From contig NC_083511.1 of assembly GCF_032362555.1 (NCBI RefSeq), positions 8,804,001 through 8,868,000 on the forward strand: a stretch of DNA of 64,000 bases, in the 5' to 3' direction. Position numbers and translations under genes: made by a program. Numbering within the stretch: position 1 is the first letter of the stretch; every line of letters begins with the position of its first letter. The notes below the pieces were generated by a model. The model was not told the DNA's origin. It saw nothing but the letters and a program-made list of their open reading frames with translations, and did not search any database. Source of the DNA: Amyelois transitella. Lineage: Eukaryota; Arthropoda; Insecta; Lepidoptera; Pyralidae. This document shows, one piece after another, positions 1 through 11,600 of this stretch.

Positions 1-594
1 TTTCCATCTAGTGATGACAGCAGGAACCAACGGCTTAATGTGCCTTCCGGAGCACGAAGTTACTGAATAAAAATTGACAGTAATAAATACATAAGCTACA
101 CTATATTTACTAGTTGGGAAGCAGGCTGAACTATAGTTACTATTAAAATAATGGCTGCTAACGTTATTTTTGGCGCTAGATGCCGTGGTATAACGTAAAC
201 ATTTCAAGAAGTAAAATAAACTTCTAAAATACCTTTCATTAAGCTTAAATTCCTGAAGGTATTTTGCTCAACCAAACACAATCCAGCCATATTCCAGCTG
301 TAAAAAGGAATGCAACTGTAGGAATTTACACCTTACAAAAAATAGAGCTCAAGCATATTGCAGTGTGGGTTTTCTCGGATGAAACTATTTTTGGGTAGTC
401 GAATAAGAAATAATAAACCCTCTTGAAATAAAGTTTTTGAAATGAACTGCCTTTTATTTACCCTTTACCCGAAAATATGAAGCTGTGATCCTGTAATTAA
501 TAAGGTGAGTTATTAATTAAGAATATGTTATTGGTGTAAGCGAAGGTAGGTCTAAGAGGTAGATTAACCTATTTTCACTTACCCAGTTTAGGAC

Positions 595-685
595 ATACAT
601 AAGTCACCGGCGTACCCCAGGTTCCTCTCCAGAGAGGTGAGAACACAACCGGGACTAACGCCAGGAGGGGGATAATATCGAACGT
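595..685 (+). repeat. Dispersed repeat, 'cctctccagagaggtgag' family
   Basis: The segment around 622-665 (a 'cctctccagagaggtgag' core, then 'caaccgggactaacgccagg') recurs with small changes near 36703-36780, 51290-51350, 51735-51810 and 60195-60260. It is a truncated member of a dispersed family seen at least five times in this window. The class is not determined; it could be a non-LTR 3' segment or a SINE. Confidence 0.6.
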
Positions 686-2299
686 ATATTTAGTGCAAGA
701 TGATCCGTAACAAGACGTGGCAATATAAGGACTAGACTAGAAAATAAGAAAGTGTCTAACGGATTTTTAACCTTTTGCCCTATTATCAACTGAACATACA
801 AATTTAAAACAAATTTCAAAATCCGTGAACTTTACCTCCGAGAATTCCCAGTAAAACAGGCAAGGTATCGCAACGCGGGGCGTTAATAAAAGATACCGTA
901 CTAAAAGAATGAAATGGGGACATGAAAAACGCATCACATAATCATATAATCCCATCAAGTTGAGTGGTCTCGGGCGGGGTGTCCGGGCTTGGGTACTGGT
1001 TTACATGCCTCCAAATTGCTTGTAAGCCCAACTAGGCTACCCTTTGGCAAGCAACGTTTTTGTACGCAAATTACTCACCAGTTTTTATGATATGGCGTAG
1101 AAATTACGACCGCAATTTAAGAATCAAAAAATTTTCAAATAAGTCCATTTCTCGTCATGTTTAGCTCGACTTAGAATGTAAGATTTTTAAAAACACAACA
1201 TTTCTCGCCACTGTATGAATGTTCGTGAAAGACTGGGATAAGTCCGATTTAGTAAAAGTTGTTGTGTTTTATTAATTTATATTTTCTTCATTCTTCCTAA
1301 TGTACAATAAAAATTTAAAAACATGATCAAGTGAATACCTTTTGTTTATTTTATAACAAAAATTGAATTCACTAAAGAAACTTTAAAATCTAATGTCCCA
1401 TTGTGTTATATTTATTCAACTACACTACAACAACAACATTATTCAACTGAAGTTCTTCCACGTCTTTAATTCACCGTATTCAAAATGAATTAACAAGCGC
1501 ACTTAAATTCTCTGAATAAAACGAATGATATTGAACGAAGGCAATTTGAATAAATGCAAAGAGAAACGTTAACTAAGCCGCAAAAAATCAGAATCAGCTA
1601 TCGAAAGCGCTAAAGCGGTCGATGTAAGCGTTTACAGCTGCTGAATGGGTAACAGCATTGACTTTTCCATTTCCAACTCTCTCAATCACTTATGCAAATT
1701 GAGGCTTATGCAAAAGAATGGCTTCTGGTATGTAAATTAAATTAATATCGATTTTTGGACAGGGATGAACCTCACTTTGTCAACCATTCGATTAACATAG
1801 TATAAAACTAGTGATCGAACTCATGGATTCAGCAAAAAAGAAGCATTTTAAAAACATAGATTTTGAATTTTAATACTTTTTATGAGTATACCTTTATGAA
1901 ACTTATAGTTCAGGTCAAGGCTAAAAAGAAATAGACCGGGAATGAGATATTCATTCATAGTTAGAGATTCAGATTTTAAAAACGACAGTAGTCTGAAAAA
2001 TTCCACGAAAAATGTTTTCCGCTGACAGTTTTAAATCGCAGTAGAAAATGTACTTATTACCTACTAAATACAAACATAAAAATTGCTACATATAGTTATC
2101 TTTTGTACCTAAATGGAAAAAAGAAACAAAATTAGCAAACTCATTTGTTTAAATGTTTCGAATCCCCGCCAGTGTAAAACGATTTCATTCCAGTAGATAT
2201 CCCTAGGGAAATGCATCTCATTATGAACTGGCTGCTAAATGCGCGTATACTAAGAAATACGAAGGAAAATCTTAGGTTGATTATCTGAAAATAATATAA

Positions 2300-2402
2300 T
2301 ATTCCGTGTGGTTTCCGGCACTTTAAAATAGAACCACTCCATATCTTTCTCATGGATGTCGCAAAAGGCGATTAAGGGATAGCTTATAAACTAGGCATTT
2401 CT
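2300..2402 (+). repeat. 5' part of GTAT-tailed dispersed repeat
   Basis: The sequence from 'ccgtgtggtttccggc' through 'catggatgtcgcaaaagg' to 'gattaagggatagc' matches the first 100 bases of the full copies at 26591-26855 and 47683-47951. The tail is missing, so this is a truncated copy. Confidence 0.7.
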
Positions 2403-4361
2403 CTTTTAAATAACTAAAAAGATAAAACATAAAATACATCTTAAATCCTTACCTAATAAGTATATTACAAATGTTTGTACGTCTATCCTTTCTTTTCTGT
2501 ATGTCAAACCCATGGAAATATTTTGATGAAATTTAACATATTACGTATGTTACAATGTACCTTTGTAATTATTCAAGTTCAAACACAGGCTTCCTCTTCC
2601 GAAAGCCCTAGGCAATAGCTAGATAATAAATCCCATTCACAAAAAATACCCAAACCATTTTCTGCAGTGTTCATTCAAAATATAAGATCGTACGTATAGC
2701 TTACTTTTCATAGGTTATTCGCAACTGCTTCGGCTTTCTGTTATCAGCACAGAGCACTGGCCACAAATCCAAAATTCGCACCTTCACTGCAAACGACGCA
2801 CGGAAATACAATCATTGCCCATGAAATACTACACTTGTGAAAAAAATACGTAATTTCCCACCTTTTTAAATTTTATTTCTTCTTCTTATATCTTTAAGTA
2901 GTCCGTCTTTATAAAATACACTATTTGGCTCTCTTTTTTGTTTTTCCTTCAAAATTCTAAAATTGTAGAATGCCATGTACCAGAATGTATAAAAATATAA
3001 CCCTGTGATATAAAAGCAAAAGTTTTTTAAGTTGTACTCTATGTAACTAAGCCTTAATGTAACAATTTTGAATTTTTAAAATAATGTAAAACAACGCTGT
3101 CGCTCAAACTCTATAAGACTATAAATATAGGGACATTTACTGGACATTTATATGAGCCAAAAAAAACCAAGCTTAAGAAAATCGAAAGCGTATACAGATA
3201 TATAAATATTAAAATTATACGAGACAAATAAAACAGCTACTATGGTATGATATATTTCTTAAAAACGATTCTGTTTGGCTTGTTCATAGATACTCGTAGC
3301 GTAGGTTCTTTAATTTTTGTAAAAATAATAGTTTTAAAAAGACGATCATTTTCGTTATTTCTAATAAATCTGTAAATACAATAAAAATGTATTAAACCAG
3401 AGAATCAAACATTTCATGTCATAGTTATAAATGGTACAACACTATGCGTATCCGTTTTTTTATCGATAATTCACGCACTAGGGATGACGCAAAGGAAACG
3501 GATGCCAGTCAAAACTAATTCCAATTTTTTTTATATGTTCGTATGACTATTTTTCAAATATTTTCGATTTTTGATTAATTTTTAAAATCTTTACATCAAT
3601 CCATTTTTTATCTACGTATCATTATAACGTTGATACTGTACGCACTATTTGGTGACGCATTAAAAATTTCGCATAGTTGGCAACGCGCACAGCCGGATAC
3701 GGATATAGTCAAAACAAATGTCGATTAAACTAATGGTGGGATATTCAAAACTGAGAAAATATAAAAACACTTAAATGGAAATTAATTTAAAAGCAATATG
3801 TGTATTTCATCCCGGATATATGTATTTATATATGTTTTAATAAGACATCTACAATATTTTTCAAATGAAAATATTCATAAATATCTAATTTTAAAAACCA
3901 GTTTTTAAATATCTTTCTTCGAAAATTTTAAGCCATTAAGTGACAATGTTTTTAAATCTGTGCATTAAATAAATTGTTGGGCCTTTTGTGCTGACTTTTT
4001 TGCAGATTATAAATAGACAAATATCCGGCTCAACCACAAGAATCGCACTTTCTTTTATTACTAAAATTATACTATCTCAAATTACACAAACTATTAATAA
4101 TAGTGATGTATTCTTTCGATAACGCAAAGACCGAAGAGGCAGGTGGCCGACTAGCAACGAGCTTGCGCATTAGCGTCCTTTCGCGCCGTTATGCGCATGT
4201 TGGCAGCCTTGCGCTCTTTCCTCCAAGCCCCAACCGGACGCCATTACCACGCCAGCGGATAACGAATGTGTCAGTAGTGCGTCTTTTGAGAAAATATCTC
4301 CAAACTCTACTACGAGTTCGCTTATTTGTGTTGTTAGTTTACAAAATACAATTATCTTAAA

Positions 4362-5993
4362 ATGTCTGACGAGAAAAAGGTACGTATCGTCCCATATTGT
4401 CAGTGCTACAGTCGTTGTGGTTTCACCGACATGGCGTTCGACGGAAAATGTGGTTATTTCATTCTTTACAAACACAAAATATCAGTGTAGTGGCTTAATC
4501 AAGTGTTTATTGTGTGGTTTTTCATTTCCAGGGAGAAAGTGAACATATCAACTTGAAAGTATTAGGACAAGACAATGCAATTGTTCAATTCAAAATCAAA
4601 AAACACACACCACTCAGGAAACTAATGAACGCCTACTGTGATAGAGCAGTAAGTATTTATATTGTCTAGCTTTTTTATAAGATAATATTGCACTACTGTC
4701 AATACGATCTTTGTTCAGTGATCAGTTTTTATTTCATACCTTCAATTTCATTATAAATCTGTGGTTGTAAAACTTAACCATTTTAGAAGGTACCTTTTTA
4801 TAATAAGCAAAGTTATCTTCTTTGAGCACAAGCCTATACCGCAAACCAACTAGTTCCAGGCTTTTATTTTAGTTCTTCACTTTTCTGACTAACAACAAAC
4901 TGTTCTATACCTTTAACCAATCTGAATCTCATTGAAGTGTTTTAATAAACTTTGTACCACTAGGTATTATATTTATATTATTCAGGTTTCAATTATTGTT
5001 CTCCTATTAGGAACTAAAGCATCATTCTCCAATTACAAACAAAGTATTGTTTCCCTAGAAAGAAACTAAAATATAATCAGAATCTGATACTTAACTCTAG
5101 AAACTACTTAAACAAGCGATTATCTTGATAACACTCCCATCTGCTTGGATGACAATTATTTTTAACCAATAACATTATTTTTAAGTAATTTACATACAAA
5201 ATCAAACCCTTTTTTTTTATAAACATCCATTGTTGTGTATTCCCGATCCACTTAGAATTAGGAGTATTAAAGCTAAAATTTTATTTTTGTTTTTATTGCA
5301 CTCTCATTACACAATAGTGTGTAATAATGAAATTAAAATATACCTTTTGCTCATCTTAATAAGTTACTGTTAATGGAAGTTGGCTGCTGTTTATGGTGAA
5401 CTAACTCGCTTATTTGTTCATGAATATACAGTTACTTCACCGTTGCTAATATCTGGATTGTGCTAAATTGTTTTTATACAGTTTAAATAAAGCTTTGTCT
5501 GGCCAAAATATCTTACTAGCCCAGTCATAGATAAGATGTCAGAATTTAAAGCTTGCAAAGATTGAAAACCTAAGTTGATAACAATTCAGTCAGTAATTAA
5601 ATTAAACGAAAAAAAAAAACTTATTTAAACCACTAACAATAGAATTGTTTCAATATGAATGCTTCACAGGCATATCTAGTCGTCACCAAAACAAAAACTA
5701 TATCAGTCTATTTTCTCTGCAGGCAACCATAATTTTTTTATACCAGTTCTCACTAACATCAAATTCAACTTTTAAAATCTAAGTGTAGCCTTAACAATTA
5801 ACATTCTGCAATCTTTGTAAACCTTACTGAGCATTCCTTTTTATTCCAGGGTCTATCAATGCAAGTGGTCCGGTTCAGGTTTGACGGGCAGCCCATCAAT
5901 GAGAATGACACACCAACATCCCTGGAAATGGAAGAGGGTGACACAATAGAGGTGTATCAACAACAGACGGGGGGAGTGCATCATCTAGTGTAA
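4362..5993 (+). CDS. smt3: SUMO, small ubiquitin-like modifier (smt3), complete
   Basis: Ubiquitin-like protein that is conjugated to lysines of nuclear and other proteins through E1 (Aos1/Uba2) and Ubc9. Three coding exons: 4362-4379, 4532-4648 and 5850-5993, all with GT-AG introns and no frame shift, giving 92 aa. It begins [20 protein letters not shown] and carries the beta-grasp core with [15 protein letters not shown] and [13 protein letters not shown]. The maturation site is the diglycine at residues 86-87 in QQQTGG, followed by the tail VHHLV that a SUMO protease should remove. The N-terminus has no lysine in a psi-K-x-E context, so poly-SUMO chains through a Lys11-type site are not expected. 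A polyadenylation-like aataaa lies near 6075. The ATG matches the family start. Confidence 0.97.
4649..5849 (+). other. SUMO intron 2
   Basis: A 1.2-kb AT-rich intron bounded by gtaagt and ttattccag. I see no exon, RNA gene or recognisable repeat inside. Confidence 0.8.
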
Positions 5994-7637
5994 ATTAACC
6001 TTAAGGAACTGTCTATCCCATGGGAATCGCTGTGGTGTGCCCATCTCAAAACTTAACATTAAGTTAATTATTTGTAATAAAACATTTGTATCTTGAACGC
6101 AAGAGCGAAAATTTAATTCGGTTCACACAAAATTTTCAGATGTTTTGTGTTTGCTGAAATTCGGTCTTCAGAATTTTTGAGGAAAACCAAATGTTTAGGT
6201 AACTTCAACATATTCCATTGTGATAATTTTAGTTGACGTGTCTACAGTATCAGCTGGATTTTTGTAAAGCTGAGACTTAGGCATTTTCATGGATTCTGTG
6301 TAACTATAATTTATTGGACTTGTGTCCATTACAATTATCAGGTCTAACAACTGATGTTACATATATCAGGAATAAAGTAAATGTAATATGTATATGCGTT
6401 GTTTTATTCATTTACAAAACATCGGATGTTTTGTTACCACATAGCCCTTTAGAAATATCTTTTAGTATAAGAATTTATAAAATTTACTTGATTACAGAAA
6501 TAGACGTTAATAAACAAAAAGTAATGTGATCCCATCAAAATGGAGCCAGAAGTCCCACACTCCCGGGTGAAAACCTGGGATGTTCTCCGTAAAAAGGATT
6601 TCCCCTCCGATAACAAAAAAGTTACTCAAAGTTTGTGCTTTACTCTTTTACCTACAGTACATATACCTAGGTAGAAAAGTAAAAAAAGTTCATACCTATG
6701 GGTAGGTAAGACTGTTACAAACTGTAGATTACCATAATTTGCTGGTATTTTTTCCAATAAGAAATAAAGTTTATACCTAATAGGCACCTACAAATATATT
6801 TTTATTTGAATGGTATGTGAGCTATGGTATACCTCCCTAGGTATTTCCAGAAAATTATTCATACATACTGCTTTTATCTGATGACGTAATGGAAAGGTCA
6901 GTTGGTAGGTATATTTTAGATACACATCGATATAAACATGGACTATACTATGTAAGTAGGTAGGTATTAAATACCTATGGTATTTAATTTCATTCTATGT
7001 CATGTCATTTTAAGTACCTACGTATTCTTTCCGTTATATTGAAATTAGTATACACAATCTGAAAATTTCAACTGTCTAGTTATCATGGTTCATGAGATAC
7101 AGCCTGGTAAACAGTTAAGCGTATACAATATTTTTTTTACGCCCCGTTTTACACCCTTTGGGAACAGAACCCTAAAGAGGTTAAGTGATAAAATTAGCAA
7201 GTAACGGAAAATCTATTGATCACAGTAGATGTATGTACGGAGAAATAACCCAGATGCGAACGAAAATGTAAGACCCAATCCCTTCATTAAATCTGATAGC
7301 TTTGGTTCCAAAGGTTTTAGTCCTAGGTACCGCTATATGTACCAAACCAACGACTCGTGGGTTACATTAGTTTTATTGCCAACCGATACATCATTGCGTT
7401 GGTCAAAACATCGAGGAGAAACCGGGACATCCAGGCAATTGGATGTAGGTAACCATGTTCCAATATGGGTGAGGTTCCCCGGCAAAGGTTACAGAGGTCA
7501 AACGAGATTTGTCTTCGAAGAAAATCTTAGGGATAATGGCTCCTTTCCAGACCATGTCACCGAGACTAGCGCTAAAAAGATGATGACGATAATGTTTTTT
7601 GACGTTCTTCCTAAATCCTAAATTTTCCTTTTTTCAG
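5994..7637 (+). other. SUMO 3' region and intron before KChIP exon
   Basis: The SUMO 3'UTR probably ends after the aataaa near 6075 or the one near 6371. The rest has no recognisable coding exon. The 130-codon ORF at 7229-7621 runs through a dispersed repeat (7395-7530, similar to 36560-36680) and is not supported as a gene. A polypyrimidine tract and cag immediately precede the KChIP exon. Confidence 0.6.
7395..7530 (+). repeat. Dispersed repeat fragment
   Basis: The stretch with 'taggtaaccatgttccaata' and 'ggcaaaggttacagag' resembles 36595-36670 ('tgtaaccatggtcgatcggg', 'ctgcaaaggttgctgaggg'). In the 36.6-kb copy this block lies next to the 'cctctccagag' block, so both belong to one longer element. 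It explains the ORF that crosses it. Confidence 0.55.
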
Positions 7638-8694
7638 CGAACACCGCTCAGTATGCGCACTATGTTTTCAACACTCTCGACCAAGATAGAAGTGGCTTGT
7701 TAAGTTTTGAGGTGAGCATGCTGACACTAAGTTAAAGATCGAGAACCGAACATAAAGGCTAGGTAATAAGTATAGAAAAATAATTGACTTTTCTTTGAAT
7801 ATATTATTATGACTAACCAATGTACTTACTAAAAATACCTACCTATTAGTGGTGTGGTTGGCATATAAAGCCACAAGTGTAGAAATTGATGACGTATCCT
7901 TAAATGAGAAAGACATAACGTACCTACCCTTGACGGGATAGACAGATTTAATAGTGTGACTACTGTCTACTGGGGTTACTCAGACTTAAAGGTAACATTA
8001 AGCAGTTGCTAGTCCAAAAAGGAATCCCCAAGTTAATAAACCTTTTCCTTGATTACTAACACTTTTTTCAGGAGTTCGTTACTGGCCTTTCAATACTATC
8101 GAGAGGGACACTGGAAGAGAAGCTTCGTTGGACGTTCTCTTTGTACGATATAAACGGCGACGGGTGCGTTACAAAAGAAGAGATGACTGAGATTGTTGGC
8201 GCCATCTATGATCTGATGGGGAAGATTGTGGAACCGATGGTCGATGATGACGTCGTAAGGGATAAGGTGGAAAGGCTATTTCAGGTATGTACCTACTTAA
8301 GTCAAATAAGTAGGTAAGTCTATGGTGACAAAGAATGGGGAACCCATGTTTATGGTACATACCCAGTTATTTTTTGTATGAAGCTGTTTAGATTGAAAAT
8401 ACATACTAGATAGTATCTATACATCCGTTATTCTGGTTAATCTACCAAAAATAGATCGTTGTACTTACTGTTGAATTCACGCGCAAGTACGCGTTTCTTT
8501 TTTAAACATTAGTTCCATCCCAGTTAACTGTAAAATTGGAATCATTACAAACACATTTAAAATATTTTCTTTATAAATTCTAGAAAATGGATCTTAACCG
8601 AGATGGAGTCCTCACGCTGGACGAATTCCTGGACTGCTGCATCCGAGACGAAGAGATCTCCAGGTCCATGGGCGTGTTCGACAGCAACTTCTGA
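7638..8694 (+). CDS. Kv channel-interacting protein (KChIP), 3' coding exons
   Basis: Neuronal calcium sensor of the KChIP/calsenilin branch, which binds Kv4 (Shal) potassium-channel subunits. Three coding exons are visible: 7638-7711, 8072-8284 and 8584-8694, giving the last 131 aa and ending FDSNF-stop. Three canonical EF-hand loops can be read: DQDRSGLLSFEE, DINGDGCVTKEE and DLNRDGVLTLDE. The linker LSRGTLEEKLRWTFSLYDIN and the segment EIVGAIYDLMGK are typical of the family. The first exon starts in phase 1 (CG completes a codon begun upstream), so the N-terminal part, about 75 residues in relatives, lies in earlier exons that I could not find in this window. The other candidate is a frequenin/neurocalcin relative, but the C-terminus fits KChIP better. 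Confidence 0.92.
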
Positions 8695-11600
8695 CGGCCT
8701 GTTGAAGTGCGCGCCCTTCTGCGCCGCACACCTCCACCTAACGCACGGAACGTAGACGAAAAAATGACGTCACAGATTTCCACATTAAAAAATTGAATCC
8801 TAGTGCGCTGATTGGTTAGTTTGAAAGACGCGTGTGTTCATAATTTCCTATAGCTTCATTGGTGAGCATTGATCATATGAACTCTATGCCTACCTTTTTT
8901 GCTATTTGGGTCTTCGAATGCGTGACCCTAAAAGTGCGCGCACGGTGAAGGAGTCATATTATTATTATGCATAGGTACATGATAAGAATTTTGCATGATT
9001 CGTTGCATTGCAATAGTGTGCATCCAGGTGACTTATTCGTATTTCTCATCATTGGGTTGATAAATTTAGAGGTGCCTAATGCATATTATGCGGTGCCTCT
9101 TAATCGTACCATGCGTTAAGAATAAAAAATTTTAAGTCGTCACATTTGTATAAATAGTTGTTAGCGCTTTATTATTTTTACTTGAAGAAACAGACCAAGT
9201 CTTAGAATGCGAGTGTGAATTGGATATAATGTCGTTATACGCATAATAAACGATGTAAATCAGAATGTATAACAATCAAGTGATGTAAGAATTTGGTGAA
9301 AATGGGTTTTTGTGAGATGCGGGTAGATGAGTGAAGAACGAGTAAAAAAATACTTTCGTCAGGCTAATTTGCCTTTTCACTAGACAGACATTGTATTTAA
9401 ATGAGTAGTTCCCAAATCGTGTTCTGGATATAGGAAGCTGTACCACATTTGTATACAACCAAAATGATGCAGTTAAAAATTGCTGAACGCCTCTGGTGTT
9501 GCCGGATAAACTTAGGAACGTGTCGATATCGTCGTTTTAGCTACTAATCGTCGAACAGTTAGTCACACAGTTAAAAAATGGTTAGGTTGCGAGATGAATT
9601 CTGAATAATACCTTCATTATAAAGGTCAGAGACGGCCATTATACTCTGGTAAACTAGAAATATGAAATGCTTACTTGAAAGATCCTTTCTAATTGTAATA
9701 GATAGAGTATAAATGAGGTGTTTTTCTATTGGACGTTAGCTTTGATTAGGTGTTTTATATATTTTTTTGCCCGTAGACATGAATAGACGAGTAGATAGGT
9801 AGATATAAAATTTTTGCCTTACAGTCTGGGCGCAAAATACTTATGGCTGAGATAGTTCTTGTCTGTTCTTGTCAAGCTGATAGCTTCGGTTTCAATCTAG
9901 TTCTACTTTAGGGAGTAATCAATATCAATACTTAGATCGATCTTTAAAATTCTTTGCATGTTTCCTCCTCATCTCAGTAAAAAGTAGCTTCTTAATAGTA
10001 GATACACCGTACAGAGAAAATCTAATATCTTGAATCACTTTGATTGGTACCAAGGTTTTTTAAAATAATTCTAAATTTAAAAGTCAATAATTAAATAACC
10101 TTTGTATTTATGTAGGTACCTACTCTATTTACTCGTATGTGTCTGATCTAAACATTATTAATTTAAATGTTTTTAATTGATATTATTATTAAAATTATAA
10201 CTTAAACAAAAACTGATACAGATATGTACCTATTTAATATGATATATGTGCATATAGGAAGGTATACATCGTATTCTAGTGTGGAATATAAATAAAAATA
10301 CTTACTTAAATTGTAATACTATCGTATCTGTCGCTTTATCTCTCTTCAATTCTTTTCGAATCCTTCATAGCTTTCCCTGTTTTAAATTGTTCCGGCCATT
10401 TTTTATAGAATGTTTAGAATAAAATATTTATTAAAGACGTTCATAGTGTACCTACGGTAGGGTTTGTATTATATGAAATGTATTATCTGAATCAACCTTT
10501 ATGTTCTCATTTGAAAAATTGTTTTTTAACGTATTCTAGACGCAAATATTATTACAGTCCAGCACTACTTAGATGGCCTAACACGGTTGATGATCATCAG
10601 TACAGTTTAAAATAGAAGAAACACTGCCATAAATTTACATCATTAAATCATCAAAGGTTCTACCTACATAGGTACTAGGTACATTAAAAAGATTCTGGAA
10701 AATCAAAAATTTTTTTTTTCGTCGTGATGACAATAATAAAAATATAAAAGTTATTTTTGAAAAGAATTCCACATAACTATGTATATGTATATTAAGTTCC
10801 AACTGAGAATATTTTTCTATTTAAAATGTTTTCGTTTTTATCAAACTTGCGTAGTTACATGTCTTTATTTTTAGAAATTTAAAATCACACGTCAATATAA
10901 ACTTGTAGGCATCTATTTTCTAAGATATTATCATAAATGTGTAAATAATATTGTATATAATTAAATTATGAAATAGAATTAAATGTGTATATTTTCATAG
11001 TGAATGTTAAATGGAACCAAATAAGTAGATGGCGTACTAAAAATCTTTAGAAATAATTTGTTGAAAGTCACGATAATATATAAATATATATTATGAAGTG
11101 AATTGTGATGTTAAACAAAAAAATAAACGCACTTCATGATTTGAATAATATTTTTTTTACAGTTTCAAACTAATCAATGTTTTTGTCACACAGTAAGCAT
11201 CATTATTGGTCGAGCTTAAATAGTTAAGTAATTTATGTGTCTTCCTGAACAGAAAACCTCTCAAAATATTATTCGTTGTAGCAAATTTCAGAGTTTAAAA
11301 AAATATGGGGTTGTTCACGCAGAGAAAACCTAAGTATTTGAAGCAAATAATAAGTATGTTCAGTCAACCTTTCCAAATTCACTACAAATGTATGCATAGT
11401 ACATGTTATGTGTATAATTGTGAGGTTAACCGATAAGAAAAGAGAAAATATAAGACGACTGCAGTCGCTGCACTTCCTTTCGGGACTTGCTTCCAGATTT
11501 CTGCTTTGTCCCTCTACTTCCATTATGCCTGAATGACCAAAGTATAATTCGTAACTTCTATAAATTGCCTGAATGACCATTCGTCATAATAATGCCAATA

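Larger units (their letters stand above)
1..4361. other. Gene-poor AT-rich stretch before SUMO
   Basis: I find no convincing coding exon on either strand; the short ORFs have no recognisable domain or splice context. It holds a repeat fragment near 595-685 (the 'cctctccagagaggtgag' family) and a fragment of the GTAT-tailed family near 2300-2400. The last 250 bases before SUMO are richer in CpG and probably form the SUMO promoter and 5'UTR. Confidence 0.6.

Noticed and set aside
4170-4475. 101-codon minus-strand ORF over the SUMO start
   Set aside because: It overlaps the SUMO 5'UTR, first exon and intron; no homology was recognised.
7229-7621. 130-codon plus-strand ORF before the KChIP exon
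   Set aside because: It runs through a dispersed repeat also seen near 36600 and has no domain; the following KChIP exon is in its own splice-defined frame.
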